From: Polynucleobacter sp. HIN7
Lineage (GTDB): Bacteria; Pseudomonadota; Gammaproteobacteria; Burkholderiales; Burkholderiaceae
NCBI RefSeq assembly: GCF_030297595.1
Contig: NZ_AP028138.1
Coordinates: 1,116,001-1,180,000, forward strand
DNA length: 64,000 nucleotides
Direction of reading: 5' to 3'
Positions 18,101 to 27,975 of this stretch are shown piece by piece. How positions within the stretch are numbered: the first letter of the stretch is position 1; the number at the start of each line of letters is the position of its first letter. The notes below the pieces were generated by a model. It saw only the letters and a program-made list of their open reading frames with translations, did not search any database and had not been told where the DNA came from. The position numbers and the translations under genes are program-made.

Positions 18101-19978
18101 CTACTTTCCAATCACCTGTTTAATCTGCGCTAGAACCGATTGATCTTCCATCGTACTGATATCACCAGGATCGCGCCCTTCCGCAACCGCTTGTAATGCG
18201 CGTCGCACAATCTTGCCCGAACGCGTCTTTGGTAATGCACTCACCAAGTAAACCCGTGCTGGTCGCGCGACCGCTCCTAATTGAGAGTCGACGGTTCTCA
18301 TGACCTCCGCCTCCATGGTCTCGGTTTTGCTTGAGTCTTTTGCAATCACAAAGCCAATTGCTACCTGACCCTTGAGTTGATCTTCCACACCAACAACTGC
18401 CACTTCGGCGACATTAGCGTGACTTGAGATACTCTCCTCGATCTCGCGCGTTCCTAATCGATGTCCAGCGACGTTAATCACATCATCGGTACGACCCAAG
18501 ATGAAAAAGTAACCATCCTTGTCTTTAATTGCCCAATCAAAGGTGGAATACACCATCTTGCCAGGTACGGTCTCCCAATAGGTCTTGATAAAGCGTTGAT
18601 CATCACCCCAGACGGTTTGCATACATCCCGGTGGCAATGGCCCTTCAATCGCAACTACGCCCTTTTGATCCGGACCCAACTCAGCACCGGTTGCTTCATC
18701 GAGCAGTTTCATGTTGTAGCCATAGACCGGTACACCGGGCGACCCAAATTTATGTGGCATGACCTCCACACCTCGTTGAATCGCCAAGATTGGCCAACCG
18801 GTCTCGGTCTGCCAGTAGTTATCAACCACCGGCTTCTTCAGCGCATCATGAATCCATGATGCCGTTGGTTCATCGAGTGGCTCACCGGCCAAGAACAATG
18901 TCCGCAGCGTCGATAAGTTGTATTTACTGAGGAAGGCGGGGTCCTGTTTCTTGAGTACTCGCACCGCCGTGGGGGCAGAGAACATCACCGATACCTTGTA
19001 TTTCTCAACCAAGCTCCACCAAATACCCGCATCAGGGCGCAAGGGCGTACCCTCGTACATGATGGTGGCCATGCCGTTAATGAGTGGGCCATAAATAATG
19101 TAGCTATGCCCCACCACCCAACCAATATCGGAGGTGGTAAACATCGTCTCACCCGGATTGCCACCAAAGATGAGGCGCATCGAGCTTGCGAGTGCAACTG
19201 CATAACCGCCCGTATCACGCTGTACCCCCTTTGGTTTGCCAGTGGTGCCCGAGGTATACAAAATATAGGATGGATGAGTTGCATCGACCCACTCGACGGG
19301 AACCCTGGTGTTGAGGTGCTTCTCACGCTCAGTGGCGTAATCCAAATCACGATTGGCCACGGTTGTGAACTCCGAGAGGCCGCGGTTCACAATCAGAACC
19401 TTCTCAGGCTTGGCGGTTGATAACGTGATCGCCTCATCGAGAAGTGGCTTATACGGTACCGCCTTACCACCGCGCATTCCAGCCTCAGCGGTAATAATCA
19501 TTTTGGGTTTTGCATCATCGATGCGTGAAGCCAAACTATGCGATGCAAATCCACCGAACACGACTGAATGAATCGCACCGATGCGGGTACAGGCGAGCAT
19601 TGCAAAACAGGCCTGCGCAATCATTGGCATGTAGATCAAAACACGATCGCCCTTCTTCACGCCGTTGGCTTGCAAGATCGCAGCCATACGATTGACCTCA
19701 TCGTGCAGCTCTGCAAATGTGTAGGCGTGCTCCTGATTGGTTTCGGTCGAGACTGCAACCAGTGCGATTTGGTTGGCGCGATCCTTCAAATGCCGATCAA
19801 CGGCGTTATGGCACAGATTGGTTTGCCCACCGACAAACCACTTCGCAAAGGGTGGATTGGAATAATCAAGGACTTGTGAAAACGGCTGATGCCAATCAAC
19901 TAGTTTGGCCTGCTCGGACCAAAATGCTTTTGGATCCCGAATGGAATTCTCATGAAACGATTTGTAGCCAACACTCAT
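18101..19978 (-). CDS. prpE: Propionate-CoA ligase PrpE
   Basis: An acyl-CoA synthetase of the acetyl/propionyl-CoA branch, 625 residues, which activates propionate via an acyl-adenylate. The ATP-binding P-loop YTSGTTGKPKG lies at 241-251, followed by V-Q-R-D-T-G-G as in PrpE. A conserved GAIHSVVFGGFASHSLA segment precedes it, and the C-terminal domain has the acetylatable Lys context PKTRSGKIVRRAL. It stands as a single gene here, without prpBCD. The nearby mmsA also yields propionyl-CoA. Acetyl-CoA synthetase is a less likely reading. Confidence 0.88.
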   Translation of the reverse strand: MSVGYKSFHENSIRDPKAFWSEQAKLVDWHQPFSQVLDYSNPPFAKWFVGGQTNLCHNAVDRHLKDRANQIALVAVSTETNQEHAYTFAELHDEVNRMAAILQANGVKKGDRVLIYMPMIAQACFAMLACTRIGAIHSVVFGGFASHSLASRIDDAKPKMIITAEAGMRGGKAVPYKPLLDEAITLSTAKPEKVLIVNRGLSEFTTVANRDLDYATEREKHLNTRVPVEWVDATHPSYILYTSGTTGKPKGVQRDTGGYAVALASSMRLIFGGNPGETMFTTSDIGWVVGHSYIIYGPLINGMATIMYEGTPLRPDAGIWWSLVEKYKVSVMFSAPTAVRVLKKQDPAFLSKYNLSTLRTLFLAGEPLDEPTASWIHDALKKPVVDNYWQTETGWPILAIQRGVEVMPHKFGSPGVPVYGYNMKLLDEATGAELGPDQKGVVAIEGPLPPGCMQTVWGDDQRFIKTYWETVPGKMVYSTFDWAIKDKDGYFFILGRTDDVINVAGHRLGTREIEESISSHANVAEVAVVGVEDQLKGQVAIGFVIAKDSSKTETMEAEVMRTVDSQLGAVARPARVYLVSALPKTRSGKIVRRALQAVAEGRDPGDISTMEDQSVLAQIKQVIGK

Positions 19979-20018
19979 CCTGCATTCCCTTCACAGCAAA
20001 ATAATCAATGGCCAGGAA

Positions 20019-21413
20019 TTAAGGAGCCGTTTTTACACTGGCACTTACTCCAGAGCCGGAGGTAGTTCCAGTTTTCGCTGATTTTGTGGTGTTTGTCGAT
20101 GGGGATTTTTGCTGAGTACTTGCGGTCTTCGGGTTGGCGGCCTTTTTGGGGGCCGATTTGCTCGCAGTGTTTGCCTGAGCCGGCTTACTGGTCTTGGGTT
20201 TGGGCGGGACTGCCTTGTCGAGCTTCAACTGCCCATGCTCAGCCAAATACTCAGAAATATCCGACTGTTTTCCTGGGGGTTTGGGGATCAGAACGGTTGA
20301 TCCCGCCCGGATCCGCATGCCACGGGGGATGTTATTGACATCCCGAATCGTTTCCGGATTTAAAGCCAGACGAGTTGCCAATTGCTCAGGGGTCTCACTC
20401 TTGGTGACTTTGAGTGCGGTCCAAGACGATAAGGGTTTGGTGTAGCTTGCCAGGTTCATTTGAAAGAGCTCGGCACGCGCAAAAGGTAAGAGCATTTGCT
20501 GATCGGTTGCGGCCAAGATCACGGGTTTATTAAATGCCGGATTGAGATTACGAAAATCCTCCAAAGACATTTCGGCTAATTGGGCAGCAACATCGACATC
20601 AATATCGCGGGTCACATCAATCGCTACAAAATAGGGGTGGTTCTCAAGCTCCGGTAACACGATGTTGTATGCAGCTGGGTTTTGCACAATGTTTTTGTAG
20701 GCCATCAACTTAGGCACATACTCACGGGTCTCGCGTGGCATCGTGAGGCTCTGGTAATCCGTGGGCTTACGCTGGGCTTGATTGCGCTTAATCGCACGGG
20801 CCACATTCCCCTCACCCCAGTTATAGGCAGCCAGAGCGAGCTGCCAATCACCAAATTGTTTATACAGGCGCTGAAGATAATCGAGAGCGGCGTTCGTGGA
20901 TTGCAAGACATCACGTCGCTCATCCCGGAAAACATTCTGGGTTAACTTAAAGTCCTGACCGGTTCTGGGCATGAACTGCCAGATCCCCATGGCTTTGGCG
21001 GTCGACTTGGCTTCAGGATTGAAGGCGCTCTCAACAAATGGCAAGAGTGCGATCTCGGTGGGCATATTGCGACGATTAACTTCTTCAACAATGTAGAAGA
21101 GATAGCGAGACGAGCGTGCCATCGAACGATTGACATAATCTGGACGCTTAACCAGCCATTGGGTTTGCTGCTCGACCAAGGGGCTATCGAGCTCGGGTAA
21201 TTGAAAGCCCTGCCGAATCTGGATCCAAAGATCATTCGAAGGTGCCATGATGCTACTCACCGATTGCTTACTAAGATCTACACGCGGCGCTTTGGCTGCC
21301 CGCGGGTCACGCCTTGAATCAGTGCTTGAGGACCACTCGGGCGAAGTACTGGCGCAACCACTCAACACCAGAACAGCTGCGCTTGCAATTAGTAGGAGTG
21401 AACGGCGCATCAT
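20019..21413 (-). CDS. mltD: Membrane-bound lytic transglycosylase MltD
   Basis: A 464-residue outer-membrane lipoprotein that cleaves peptidoglycan glycan strands. The signal peptide ends in lipobox L-S-G-C with Cys20 as the lipidated residue. The SLT domain follows: catalytic Glu128 in LLPFVESAFNP, then AMGIWQFMPRTG, LALAAYNWGEGNV and the C-terminal REYVPKLMAY. One LysM repeat is recognisable near residues 335-375, and the last 70 residues are a Lys/Ala/Ser/Pro tail of low complexity. It lies one base after gloB, on the same strand. Confidence 0.93.
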   Translation of the reverse strand: MMRRSLLLIASAAVLVLSGCASTSPEWSSSTDSRRDPRAAKAPRVDLSKQSVSSIMAPSNDLWIQIRQGFQLPELDSPLVEQQTQWLVKRPDYVNRSMARSSRYLFYIVEEVNRRNMPTEIALLPFVESAFNPEAKSTAKAMGIWQFMPRTGQDFKLTQNVFRDERRDVLQSTNAALDYLQRLYKQFGDWQLALAAYNWGEGNVARAIKRNQAQRKPTDYQSLTMPRETREYVPKLMAYKNIVQNPAAYNIVLPELENHPYFVAIDVTRDIDVDVAAQLAEMSLEDFRNLNPAFNKPVILAATDQQMLLPFARAELFQMNLASYTKPLSSWTALKVTKSETPEQLATRLALNPETIRDVNNIPRGMRIRAGSTVLIPKPPGKQSDISEYLAEHGQLKLDKAVPPKPKTSKPAQANTASKSAPKKAANPKTASTQQKSPSTNTTKSAKTGTTSGSGVSASVKTAP

Positions 21414-21414
21414 C

Positions 21415-22233
21415 TTAGAAGCGATCCTTCCAGGCCCGCACGACCGCCAAAACCTCGGCGGGACTTATGAGGTCTTGCCCAATTTGGGCACGCGCAGCGG
21501 CAATGACTGGGGCTTGATCGCAGCGCATGAATGGATTAACCCGCTTCTCATGGGCAATCGTCGTGGGTACCGTGGGTTGATTGCGCTGACGTAAGGCATC
21601 GGCGGTTTGCGACCACTCGATTAGATCTGAATTATCTGGCTCGACCGCGAGTGCAAAACGAATATTGGATAAGGTGTACTCGTGGGTACAGAACACCAGC
21701 GTATCGGGAGGTAAGGCCAAGAACTTGGCCAGTGAGCTCGACATTTGAGTGGGGGTGCCTTCAAAGAGCCGTCCACAACCGGTAGCAAAGAGTGTGTCGC
21801 CGCAAAACAATTTTGAGGTTTGTCCAGCGTTATCCTCGCTGCGTGCCACGTAAGCAATGTGACCCAAGGTATGTCCAGGGACTTCTAGGACGTTTAATTG
21901 AATGGGCGGCTCATCAAAGCGGACGGTATCACCCTCAAAGAGTGCGTGACTGCGCAAGGCAATATCCTCAGCCGCGGGGCCATACACTGGGACTGAGAGG
22001 CCCCCTTGACTTGCCCACGCGAGGATCTCTGGTAATCCTCCAATATGGTCAGCGTGGTAATGAGTGATTAGAATTCCGGTAAGACGTAAGTTCTGCTGAG
22101 TTAAATAATCAATCGCTGGCTTTGCTTCACCAGGGTCAACCAAAATAGCCGACTGTTGATCGTGTATGCACCAGATGTAGTTGTCAGTAAAGGCGGGTAT
22201 GGGCCACACTTGCAATAAGGAATTTGTAACCAC
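21415..22233 (-). CDS. gloB: Hydroxyacylglutathione hydrolase GloB (glyoxalase II)
   Basis: Hydrolyses S-lactoylglutathione in methylglyoxal detoxification. The metallo-beta-lactamase zinc motif THYHADHIGG places ligands at His58, His60, Asp62 and His63; further ligands lie in GHTLGHIAY and CGDTLFATGCGRLFEGT. At 272 residues it is family-sized, with the HAGH C-terminal domain (CTHEYTLSNIRFA onward). It starts with GTG and has AAGG seven bases upstream. It faces the methyltransferase gene across only 32 bases; gloB-yafS-rnhA is also an E. coli order. Confidence 0.95.
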   Translation of the reverse strand: MVTNSLLQVWPIPAFTDNYIWCIHDQQSAILVDPGEAKPAIDYLTQQNLRLTGILITHYHADHIGGLPEILAWASQGGLSVPVYGPAAEDIALRSHALFEGDTVRFDEPPIQLNVLEVPGHTLGHIAYVARSEDNAGQTSKLFCGDTLFATGCGRLFEGTPTQMSSSLAKFLALPPDTLVFCTHEYTLSNIRFALAVEPDNSDLIEWSQTADALRQRNQPTVPTTIAHEKRVNPFMRCDQAPVIAAARAQIGQDLISPAEVLAVVRAWKDRF

Positions 22234-22253
22234 GGCAACACCTTAGGACACAA

Positions 22254-22259
22254 GATAAT
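22254..22259 (+). promoter_or_regulatory. Candidate -10 of the yafS-like gene (possibly leaderless)
   Basis: GATAAT matches the -10 consensus at five of six positions and ends six bases before the ATG at 22266. No purine-rich ribosome site lies between, so the message may begin at the start codon. No convincing -35 is seen, and the upstream bases overlap the divergent gloB start. Confidence 0.4.
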
Positions 22260-22265
22260 CCTTCT

Positions 22266-23069
22266 ATGATACCAATGACCCCGCCAAACGTGCAGACCAA
22301 CGCTCCGCCAGAGAGTTCGTGGGAGACGTGGCTGCAATCGCCTCCAGGGCAATACATCCTCAAATCCGAGCAAGAGCTCTTTAATCAAGCGGTTGTCGAT
22401 GTGTTTGGCTACTACGCTTTACAAATTGGTTTACCGCAAATCAATACCCTCGCAGAAAATCGGATTTCACTCAAATTGATGTTGCTTCCCCACGGGATTG
22501 CGAAAGCCGATGGCGATCTGCCCTATCAATCGATTGAAGGGATTCCGGAAGAATTACCATTTGCCGATCAATCCATCGATTTAGTGGTGCTGCCGCATGT
22601 CTTGGAGTTTGCCCAAGATCCGCACCAAATTCTGCGCGAGGTCGATCGTGTCTTAATACCCGAAGGTCGAGTCGTGATCTCTGGATTTAATCCAGCGAGC
22701 CTCTGGGGCTTGCGGCAATATGCAGGACGACTAATTGGAAAAAACTATTTACCGCGTGAGGGTCAGTTCTTAAGCTTGCTGCGTGTTAAGGATTGGTTGA
22801 AGTTACTCGACTACTCTCTCGATCGTGGTCACTTTGCCTGCTATCGCCTGCCACTGCGCAAAGAGAAAAATATCGCTCGCATGGCTTTCCTAGAAAAAAT
22901 GGGTAATCGCTGGTGGCCGATCTTTGGCTCGGTCTTTTTAATCTCGGCAATTAAGCGCCATCCGGGTACCCGTTTGGTAGGCCGCGTTCCCAAACAAGCC
23001 TTGCAAGCACTCCCCCAACTCAACCCTGCGGCTCAGCAAACTTCCCATCGGGTAACTGAAGAGGTATAA
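22266..23069 (+). CDS. SAM-dependent methyltransferase, YafS-like
   Basis: A 267-residue class I methyltransferase. The core is recognised from the post-I region [19 protein letters not shown] followed by the helix-strand [20 protein letters not shown], the usual Methyltransf_11 ending. The glycine-rich SAM motif itself is degenerate: the expected first strand reads [12 protein letters not shown] without a GxGxG. Position between gloB and rnhA matches E. coli yafS, whose substrate is not established. It ends seven bases before rnhA, so the two are probably cotranscribed. Confidence 0.82.
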   Translation: MIPMTPPNVQTNAPPESSWETWLQSPPGQYILKSEQELFNQAVVDVFGYYALQIGLPQINTLAENRISLKLMLLPHGIAKADGDLPYQSIEGIPEELPFADQSIDLVVLPHVLEFAQDPHQILREVDRVLIPEGRVVISGFNPASLWGLRQYAGRLIGKNYLPREGQFLSLLRVKDWLKLLDYSLDRGHFACYRLPLRKEKNIARMAFLEKMGNRWWPIFGSVFLISAIKRHPGTRLVGRVPKQALQALPQLNPAAQQTSHRVTEEV

Positions 23070-23076
23070 AGAGCGC

Positions 23077-23526
23077 ATGAGCAAACCCCACATTACGATC
23101 TACACCGATGGTGCTTGCAAAGGCAATCCCGGTCCTGGTGGCTGGGGAGTGGTGCTGCGCTCCGGCGCGCATGAGAAGCACTTGCATGGCGGCGCCCATG
23201 ACACCACCAATAATCGGATGGAAATTAGTGCGGTGATCCACGCACTCAAGGCGCTTAAGCAAGCCAGCGTGGTGGATCTCTACACCGACTCCCAATACGT
23301 CCAAAAAGGAGTGAGTGAGTGGCTTGCCGGTTGGAAGGCTCGGGGGTGGAAGACAGCCGACAAGTCCCCGGTCAAGAATGTCGATCTTTGGCAAGAGCTC
23401 GACGCCCTATTGCCCCTTCATGAAATTCAGTGGCACTGGGTCCGTGGCCATAATGGCCACCCTGGAAATGAGCTGGCCGATCAACTCGCCAATCAAGGTG
23501 TGGAAGCCTTTTTATCCAATAACTGA
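23077..23526 (+). CDS. rnhA: Ribonuclease HI
   Basis: Degrades the RNA strand of RNA-DNA hybrids, clearing R-loops and Okazaki primers. The 149-residue protein shows all catalytic residues: Asp11 in [14 protein letters not shown], Glu49 in NNRMEISA, Asp71 in YTDSQYV, and His125/Asp135 in [13 protein letters not shown]. Seven bases separate it from the methyltransferase upstream. In E. coli rnhA is the divergent neighbour of dnaQ; here an RND efflux pair lies between them. Confidence 0.97.
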   Translation: MSKPHITIYTDGACKGNPGPGGWGVVLRSGAHEKHLHGGAHDTTNNRMEISAVIHALKALKQASVVDLYTDSQYVQKGVSEWLAGWKARGWKTADKSPVKNVDLWQELDALLPLHEIQWHWVRGHNGHPGNELADQLANQGVEAFLSNN

Positions 23527-23597
23527 TCTGCGCCCCGCTTGGGCTTATGAGAGAATGCTTTAACTCTTTAAATAACAAAGCAATTTAGACTAGCGCT

Positions 23598-24863
23598 GTG
23601 ACCAAACCTCCATCCTTTATTGCCCGAATCAAACAAACCATCATGGCTTGGGGTTGCCAACTGGTCACCCAACTCCAGAAAATCGACGTGAAGCAAATAG
23701 TGGCGTTTTTAATGAAGCGCAAATGGTGGGTGCTGGCGATCCTCGTATTAATTTATGCCGGTGATAAAGCCTACGATCATTTCTTCCCGCCCGAGAGTAA
23801 ACGCGGTGGGCCACAAACGGTGGTTACCCTGGTCCTCGAGAAACAAGATATCCCCATCATCATTGAATCGACCGGTACCGTGGTGGCAGCTAATATTGTG
23901 GATATCCGTCCGCAGGTTAGCAATGTGGTCAAAGAAGTCCACATTAAAGAAGGTCAAGAGGTCAAGAAGGGGCAACTACTATTCACCTTAGACGATCGCA
24001 ATGATCGCGCCAATTACGATAAAGCCAAAGCCGTAGCCGATGATGCGCAACGTCAGTTACAACGTGCCAAAGAGCTCGTTGCTCAAAACTTTATCTCCAA
24101 AGCAGGTTTAGATACTGCCGAAGCCAATGCCAAATCTGCTGCCGCTACTGCTCGCGCTGCTGAGGTGCAACTCTCCTTTGATTACATTCGCGCTCCAATC
24201 GATGGACGTGCAGGTATTATTAATGTGTTCCCTGGCTCCTTAGTGGCGCCTGGAAATATCGTAACCACCACCTCAAGCTCTACCGCAACCACTGCTTTGG
24301 GTGCGATGGTCACGATCACTCAGTTAGATCCCATCAACGTCCAATTTATCGTCGGTGAGGACAATATTCCCCTCTTGATGCAAACCGATCCTGCTAACTT
24401 AAAAGTATCAGTGACCGTAGGCGATAACCGCACCCAGGTCTACGAGGGCAAAGTTTTAGTCATCGATAACCAGGTTGATCCAGCAATCGGGGCTGTTCGG
24501 GTCAAGGCACAAATTGCCAATGACAAACGCACTCTATTACCTGGACAATTTGCTCGGGTCAAACTCGAAGCCAATACCTTAAAGGACGCCATTTTGGTTC
24601 CATCCCAAGCGGTGGTGATTAATCCGCGCGGGCGCTTTATCTATGTGGTGGGGGCTGAAGATAAGGTCAGCCTCAAACCCATCAAAGTGAGCTATGAGTA
24701 TCAGGGCAAAGCTGCAATTACTGGTGTTGAGGCTGGCGAGCGCGTGGTGATCGAAGGTAAACAGAATCTACGCCCTGGCACCAAGATCCGAGAAAACAAA
24801 GCCGTGCCTGCAAAGCCCGCTGACGCCCCCAAACCTGAATCCAAACCCGCTGATAAAAAATGA
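23598..24863 (+). CDS. RND efflux periplasmic adaptor subunit
   Basis: A membrane-fusion protein of 421 residues. An N-terminal cytoplasmic stretch of about 40 residues is followed by one transmembrane anchor (WWVLAILVLIYAG). The lipoyl half-motifs, the coiled-coil hairpin rich in Ala/Lys/Glu (about 130-190), the beta-barrel and the membrane-proximal domain follow in AcrA/MdtA order. It links the inner-membrane pump to an outer-membrane channel. The GTG at 23598 has no clear ribosome site, so ATG at 23643 is possible. It overlaps the pump gene by four bases. The tail is Lys/Pro/Ala-rich. Confidence 0.92.
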   Translation: MTKPPSFIARIKQTIMAWGCQLVTQLQKIDVKQIVAFLMKRKWWVLAILVLIYAGDKAYDHFFPPESKRGGPQTVVTLVLEKQDIPIIIESTGTVVAANIVDIRPQVSNVVKEVHIKEGQEVKKGQLLFTLDDRNDRANYDKAKAVADDAQRQLQRAKELVAQNFISKAGLDTAEANAKSAAATARAAEVQLSFDYIRAPIDGRAGIINVFPGSLVAPGNIVTTTSSSTATTALGAMVTITQLDPINVQFIVGEDNIPLLMQTDPANLKVSVTVGDNRTQVYEGKVLVIDNQVDPAIGAVRVKAQIANDKRTLLPGQFARVKLEANTLKDAILVPSQAVVINPRGRFIYVVGAEDKVSLKPIKVSYEYQGKAAITGVEAGERVVIEGKQNLRPGTKIRENKAVPAKPADAPKPESKPADKK

Positions 24864-27800
24864 CGCTCTCTGAGCTTTGTATCCGACGGCCCGTCATGAC
24901 CGTCCTGCTGTCAGTAGTGACGGTGATTGCGGGTGCAGTGGCGTACACCCGCATTCCGGTTGCGGCCTTGCCTAGTTTTAATACACCAGTAATTTCTGTA
25001 TCAGCCTCCTTGCCTGGCGCTTCCCCAGAAAATATGGCGGCGTCGGTTGCCCTGCCGCTTGAGAAAGAGTTCTCGACCATCGACGGTATTTCAGTGATTA
25101 GCTCGACGAATTTCTTGGGTACGACCAACATCACCCTCGAATTTAATAACGATCGCGACATCGATAAAGCCGCGGTTGATGTGCAAGCGGCACTGTTGCG
25201 CGCCCAGCGCCGTTTACCAATCGAGATGACCGTGCCGCCCTCCTATCGCAAGGTCAATCCCGCCGATGCACCGGTCCTCATCATCGGCATGACCTCGCCG
25301 TCGATGGATTTATCCGAGCTCAATGATTATGCGGAGAACCTGATTTCTCCAACGCTATCCACGATTAATGGGGTTGCGCAAATTATTGTGTATGGCATTA
25401 AGCGCTATGCCATTCGTGTGCAAGCGCGGCCTGACTCCTTGGCAATCCATAACCTCACGATGGAGGATCTGTCGATCGCCATCAATAAAGCGAACTCCAA
25501 TACCCCCGTCGGTGTTTTAGAGGGTCCGCGGCAGTTATTAACCATTTATGCCAATAAGCAATTAGTTACAGCCTCTGATTTTGCTAACCTCATCATTGCT
25601 CAGAAAAATGGTTTACCGATTTATCTGCGGGATGTCGCTGATGTGGTTGAGAGTTATGAGAACGTTCGTACCCTCTCCACCACCAATGGTGAGCGCTCGA
25701 TTGCGCTAGCGATTCAGCGCCAGCCCAATGCCAATACGGTTAAGGTGGTAGATTCGGTCAAGGCGATGATCCCACAGTTTGAGAAACAACTACCAGCCTC
25801 GATTAAGCTCACTCTCATCAATGATCGCTCTAAATCAATCCGCGAGGCGATTGCTGACGTCAACTTCACCTTGGCGCTCACCGTAGCCCTGGTAGTACTG
25901 GTGATATTCCTGTTCCTCAAGCACCTCTCAGCCACGATCATTCCATCCTTGAGTCTGCCCATTTCACTGATTGGCGCCTTTTTCCTGCTGTACTTCATGG
26001 GCTATAGCTTAGATAACGTCTCGCTATTGGGCATTACACTCGCCGTAGGTTTGGTGGTGGATGACTCCATTGTGGTGCTTGAGAACATCGTGCGTTACGT
26101 GGATCAGGGTATGAGCCCCCTCAAGGCTGCCCTGAAAGGAAGTCGTGAGGTTGGCTTTACGATCGTCTCAATCTCCCTATCCTTGGTGGCGGTCTTTATT
26201 CCCCTCTTCTTTATGGAAGGTCCGATTGGACTCCTCTTTCGTGAGTTTGCGGTCGTTGTTTCACTCGCCATCCTAGTTTCTGCTGTGGTATCCCTCTCTT
26301 TAGTACCGATGCTATGCAGCCGTTACCTCCCGAAACCTGGCCAGCATGCCCGCGAATACCCGATTAACCGTCACTTTGATCGCTGGTTCAATTGGACCCA
26401 AAAGACTTATGTGCACTACTTGGATCTGGCTCTCGCAAATCGCAAGCGAGTGCTATGGTTAGCCATCGCAACGTTTGCCATTACGATTGCGATGTTCATC
26501 TATACCCCGAAGGGATTTTTCCCAGAAGAGGATATTGGCCAGATCACAGCAACGACCGAAGCTGATCAAGATATCTCCTACAAGGCGATGCTGGAGTTGC
26601 AAGATCGTGCTGCTGAGATTGTGGCTAATGATCCCAATGTAGCAAGCTTTGTCTCGATTCTAGGAGGTGGTCTGAGTGCAGGTAGCAATACTGGGCGCTT
26701 CTTTATTGTGCTCAAGCCCCGCAGCGAACGGGAGTCTATGACTGAAGTGCTTGAGGGTCTTCGCAAAAAGTTTAGAGAGGTCCCCGGCCTACAAGTGTTC
26801 ATGCGGCCGATTCAGAATCTGCAACTTGGGGGACGATCTAGCAAGAGCCGCTATCAATTTACCTTGCAAAGTGTTGGTTTTGAGGGGGTAAATGAATGGT
26901 CTGAAAAGATGCTGGAGAAATTGCGTAGCGATCCCCTCTTTCGGGATGTGACCTCGGATTCGCAACTACGGGGCCTGAACGTTCAGATTGATATCAATCG
27001 TGAGAAGGCGGCGCAAGCAGGAGTGACGATTGCGGATATTCGTCAGGCCCTGTACAACGCCTTTGGTCAGCGTCAAGTCTCTACCATTTACACAAGCGTC
27101 AACACTTATTACGTCATTTTGGAGACCGCCGAAGATCAGCGCCAGTTTGAAACCGATCTCGGTAAAGTTTTTGTACGAGGGCGCTCAACCAATCAATTGA
27201 TTCCGCTCTCAAGTCTTGCTAGCTTCAAGCGCACCATTGGTCCGACTGCGGTCAACCATCAAGGGCAGATTCCGGCGGTAACTCTCTCGTTTAATCTGGC
27301 GCCCGATGTCGCTCTCGGGCAAGCCACCGATGCGATTGAGAAATACGTCAAAGAGATCAAGCTTCCATCCTCCATCATCACAAGCTATGGGGGCGATGCC
27401 AAGGTCTTCAAAGGTAATCAGAGCGGGCAATTTATTCTAATTATTGCTGCCCTTGCAGTGATCTATATCTTGCTCGGCGTTCTGTATGAAAGCTACATTC
27501 ACCCAATCACCATTTTGGCTGGCCTGCCCTCCGCGGCAATTGGTGCCCTGCTCTCTTTATGGATGTTTGGGATGGAGCTCACCATTATTGCGACGATTGG
27601 TATTCTGATGCTCATCGGCATCGTCAAGAAAAACGCCATCCTGATGATTGACTTCGCCCTTGAGGCGCAACGCAAACAGGGAATGAGTCCTACTGAAGCA
27701 ATCCGTTCAGCCTGCATCTTGCGCTTTCGGCCCATCATGATGACCACCCTCACTGCAATCGTGGGCGCCCTCCCAATAGCACTTGGTATTGGTGCCGGCG

Positions 27801-27958
27801 CTGAGTTACGTCAACCCCTAGGTGTCAGCGTAGTGGGTGGTTTAGTGCTTTCTCAGTTTGTGACCTTGTTCATTACGCCGGTCATTTATTTGTATCTTGA
27901 TCGCTTTGCTGGTCGCGGCCCTCTTGAGATACCCCCAGAAGATCTCGAGGATACCTAA
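24860..27958 (+). CDS. RND multidrug efflux permease (HAE-1/MdtB type)
   Basis: Inner-membrane proton-driven pump of 1032 residues with the RND architecture: one N-terminal transmembrane helix, a large periplasmic loop, a block of helices, a second periplasmic loop and a final block. The proton-relay Asp401-Asp402 pair is in GLVVDDSIVVLENIV, and GFFPEEDIGQ opens the second periplasmic half. The similarity is to MdtB/MdtC-like drug pumps rather than metal pumps. ATGA overlap couples it to the adaptor. No TolC-like channel gene or local regulator is present, so it probably shares an outer-membrane factor encoded elsewhere. Confidence 0.95.
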   Translation: MTLSELCIRRPVMTVLLSVVTVIAGAVAYTRIPVAALPSFNTPVISVSASLPGASPENMAASVALPLEKEFSTIDGISVISSTNFLGTTNITLEFNNDRDIDKAAVDVQAALLRAQRRLPIEMTVPPSYRKVNPADAPVLIIGMTSPSMDLSELNDYAENLISPTLSTINGVAQIIVYGIKRYAIRVQARPDSLAIHNLTMEDLSIAINKANSNTPVGVLEGPRQLLTIYANKQLVTASDFANLIIAQKNGLPIYLRDVADVVESYENVRTLSTTNGERSIALAIQRQPNANTVKVVDSVKAMIPQFEKQLPASIKLTLINDRSKSIREAIADVNFTLALTVALVVLVIFLFLKHLSATIIPSLSLPISLIGAFFLLYFMGYSLDNVSLLGITLAVGLVVDDSIVVLENIVRYVDQGMSPLKAALKGSREVGFTIVSISLSLVAVFIPLFFMEGPIGLLFREFAVVVSLAILVSAVVSLSLVPMLCSRYLPKPGQHAREYPINRHFDRWFNWTQKTYVHYLDLALANRKRVLWLAIATFAITIAMFIYTPKGFFPEEDIGQITATTEADQDISYKAMLELQDRAAEIVANDPNVASFVSILGGGLSAGSNTGRFFIVLKPRSERESMTEVLEGLRKKFREVPGLQVFMRPIQNLQLGGRSSKSRYQFTLQSVGFEGVNEWSEKMLEKLRSDPLFRDVTSDSQLRGLNVQIDINREKAAQAGVTIADIRQALYNAFGQRQVSTIYTSVNTYYVILETAEDQRQFETDLGKVFVRGRSTNQLIPLSSLASFKRTIGPTAVNHQGQIPAVTLSFNLAPDVALGQATDAIEKYVKEIKLPSSIITSYGGDAKVFKGNQSGQFILIIAALAVIYILLGVLYESYIHPITILAGLPSAAIGALLSLWMFGMELTIIATIGILMLIGIVKKNAILMIDFALEAQRKQGMSPTEAIRSACILRFRPIMMTTLTAIVGALPIALGIGAGAELRQPLGVSVVGGLVLSQFVTLFITPVIYLYLDRFAGRGPLEIPPEDLEDT

Positions 27959-27964
27959 GCGTTT

Positions 27965-27970
27965 TACAAT
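27965..27970 (+). promoter_or_regulatory. Candidate -10 of dnaQ (possibly leaderless)
   Basis: TACAAT, a five-of-six -10 match, ends five bases before the dnaQ ATG. The only purine stretch, AGG, is one base from the start codon, too close for a ribosome site. This suggests either a leaderless dnaQ transcript or translation by read-through from the efflux operon, which ends 17 bases upstream. Confidence 0.35.
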
Positions 27971-27975
27971 TAGGT

